From Hypsibius dujardini (lineage: Eukaryota > Tardigrada > Eutardigrada > Parachela > Hypsibiidae), in assembly GCA_001579985.1 (NCBI GenBank), contig LRSR01004264.1, positions 1 to 21,703 on the forward strand: 21,703 bases of DNA, written 5' to 3'. The position numbers and the translations under genes were made by a program. The notes under the pieces are model-generated. The model did no database searches and was not told the origin of the DNA. It saw nothing but the letters and a program-made list of their open reading frames with translations. Positions 21,050-21,703 of the stretch are shown here, in pieces; the stretch's first letter is position 1, and the number at the start of each line of letters is the position of its first letter.

Positions 21050-21703
21050 GGATCATTGTCTGCGTGCCTTCCTATCTGTCTCTCTGTCTGCCGACACGTC
21101 TTGTCTCAATGCTTGAAAAGGCACCTTTTCGATTTGCTGTTGGAGTTCGAACATCTTCTTAGTGTCGTCGGTTCCGTCGTCCTCGTCGTCGTCATCGCTT
21201 TCCGCCGCAGGAGTTACTTTGACCGGACTCCGTCTCCTCGGTGGTGGTGGGGGAGCCTCAACGGGAGTCGGAGGAGAGTTGGCCGGTCGAACCACTAGGT
21301 CTGGTATGTCCACGAAGGCCTCGTCCGGCATCTTGGCGAAGCGAATCTCAAATACTTGCTGGAAAAAAAAGGTCAAGAAACAAAATGAAAATCTGCAAGC
21401 AAGACGCAAGTCTGCCTTGATGATGCCGATGGGTCTTTCCTCGACAACTAGAGACAAAACATAAACACACACAGAAAGGCAAGTACACTTGACAGAGTGG
21501 CAGTAACACAGAAATGTAGGTCTTCAAAGAATCAGACAGACAAGTAGACATATCGCATAACAGACAGACAGTTAAACAGACCGTGGATCAGACAGGTACA
21601 ACGACAAGGGGAGGGGGAGGGGAAACGAGGGATAAAGACCTGGAGTTTCTTGGCCATAGCGATAACTGAATGGTCGGGCGAATTGTAGCGATAACAGTTG
21701 GTG
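19306..21703 (-). CDS. BET bromodomain protein, C-terminal half (partial gene, five exons)
   Basis: Joined exons 21703-21640, 21358-21125, 20853-20555, 20127-19936 and 19693-19306 give 391 residues and a TGA stop; the 5' part lies beyond the window. All four junctions are GT..AG and their phases agree. In order: end of bromodomain 2 (about residues 1-34, with the NCYRYN acetyl-lysine-anchoring Asn and the [11 protein letters not shown] helix C ending), Pro-rich and Asp/Glu linker (to ~85), a short helical [12 protein letters not shown] segment, a Lys/Ala/Pro-rich basic region with an AT-hook-like [12 protein letters not shown] (~157-167), the ET (NET) domain (~232-301, [22 protein letters not shown] then [21 protein letters not shown]), a second hook-like PRGRKPG, and a Ser/Glu tail equivalent to the BET SEED region. 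The family binds acetylated histones through its bromodomains and recruits chromatin partners through ET. The protein ends after the acidic tail, as in short BET forms. It cannot be matched to a particular vertebrate paralogue. Confidence 0.93.
19738..19860 (+). repeat. Degenerate (ACAG)n array in BET intron
   Basis: Lies in the minus BET gene's intron 19935-19694. Confidence 0.8.
19936..20127 (-). CDS. BET gene exon: N-terminal half of ET domain
   Basis: 192 nt with a split codon at each end. It opens [10 protein letters not shown], then an acidic DSDEEE linker, then [29 protein letters not shown], the strongly conserved first helices of the BET extraterminal domain. Compared with the plus-strand copy this exon lacks three codons after the KKK. 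The acceptor is CTCTTTAG and the donor AATC|GTAAGA. Confidence 0.93.
20295..20373 (+). repeat. (TCTG)n(TCTA)n array in BET intron
   Basis: About 14 TCTG-type units then five TCTA units; lies in intron 20554-20128. Confidence 0.92.
20555..20853 (-). CDS. BET gene exon: basic Lys/Ala/Pro-rich segment with AT-hook-like motif
   Basis: 299 nt, phase 0 to 2. It reads [15 protein letters not shown], continuing the helical segment that ended the previous exon, then Pro- and Lys-rich sequence, [14 protein letters not shown] (GRP-core, AT-hook-like) and an Ala/Lys/Glu run. It corresponds to the basic motif B/linker region between BD2 and ET. The acceptor is GATCTTTTAG and the donor AAAAA|GTATGC; the split Lys codon is completed by the first base of the next exon. 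Confidence 0.88.
20941..21090 (+). repeat. (CTGT)n array in BET intron
   Basis: Long TCTG run in intron 21124-20854. The same intron in the plus copy (7839-7981) is 143 nt instead of 271, chiefly because this array is short there. Confidence 0.92.
21125..21358 (-). CDS. BET gene exon: BD2 helix C end and acidic linker
   Basis: 78 codons, phase 0 at both ends. It begins [13 protein letters not shown], continuing directly from KLQ of the previous exon exactly as in BET BD2. It then has a Pro-rich stretch with six consecutive prolines except for one alanine before them, RRRSPVK, an Asp/Glu cluster (residues ~55-62 of the exon) and the helical [12 protein letters not shown]. The acceptor is a T-rich tract ending CCAG; the donor is AAG|GTGCCT. 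Confidence 0.9.
21640..21703 (-). CDS. BET gene exon: end of bromodomain 2
   Basis: One leading base, then 21 codons reading [21 protein letters not shown], followed by a GT donor at 21639-21638. This matches the BC loop and start of helix C of BET BD2; the Asn in NCYRYN is the residue that hydrogen-bonds acetyl-lysine. The SPD at residues 8-10 stands where vertebrate BD2 has PPD. The 5' splice acceptor is outside the window, so the exon is partial. Confidence 0.9.

Noticed and set aside
20948-21298. Long Cys/Leu/Ser/Val-rich frames (SVCLSVCL...) over this and the other CTGT arrays
   Set aside because: They are translations of the tetranucleotide repeat in introns and flanks; every frame of (CTGT)n is open, so they are not evidence of proteins.

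Overview
This is eukaryotic, almost certainly invertebrate metazoan, nuclear DNA. Coding sequence is split into short exons with GT..AG introns, much of the window is AT-rich non-coding DNA, and the introns are loaded with (CTGT)n/(ACAG)n tetranucleotide repeats. The only gene I recognise firmly is a BET-family bromodomain protein (BRD2/BRD3/BRD4/BRDT or fs(1)h type). I cannot name the species or phylum.

Layout. 1-7640: AT-rich, no convincing gene. It holds an interspersed repeat seen twice (1973-2097 and 7070-7193), a pair of GC-rich hairpins near 2310-2373, and a possible small minus-strand coding region near 4335-4711. 7641-9760 (+): a partial copy of the BET gene 3' half with introns retained. 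It is cut off at its 5' end and carries three 1-nt indels. 9811-10379: a foldback, MITE-like element. 10732-12410 (+): a small unknown multi-exon gene ('gene X') with basic, cysteine-containing and coiled-coil exons. 12440-13000: degenerate tandem repeats. 15041-13735 (-): an inverted paralogue of gene X. 15835-16175 (-): a third, isolated copy of the gene X 3' segment. 17305-17500: another tetranucleotide array. 17635-18174: an unassigned, unusually open stretch. 18361-18613: a diverged tandem duplication. 19306-21703 (-): the apparently intact 3' half of the BET gene, running off the right edge inside bromodomain 2.

The main architectural feature is two nested inverted duplications. The BET copies mirror each other about ~14.4 kb, and the third gene X fragment pairs with the plus gene X about ~14.1 kb. 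The two larger gene X copies mirror each other about ~13.1 kb. Conserved introns show that these are genomic DNA duplications, not retrocopies. The minus BET copy reads as functional: end of BD2, acidic linker, basic AT-hook-like segment, ET domain, Ser/Glu-rich tail. The plus copy looks like a degrading pseudogene, but it keeps a whole ET domain and could encode a bromodomain-less product with a basic instead of an acidic tail.
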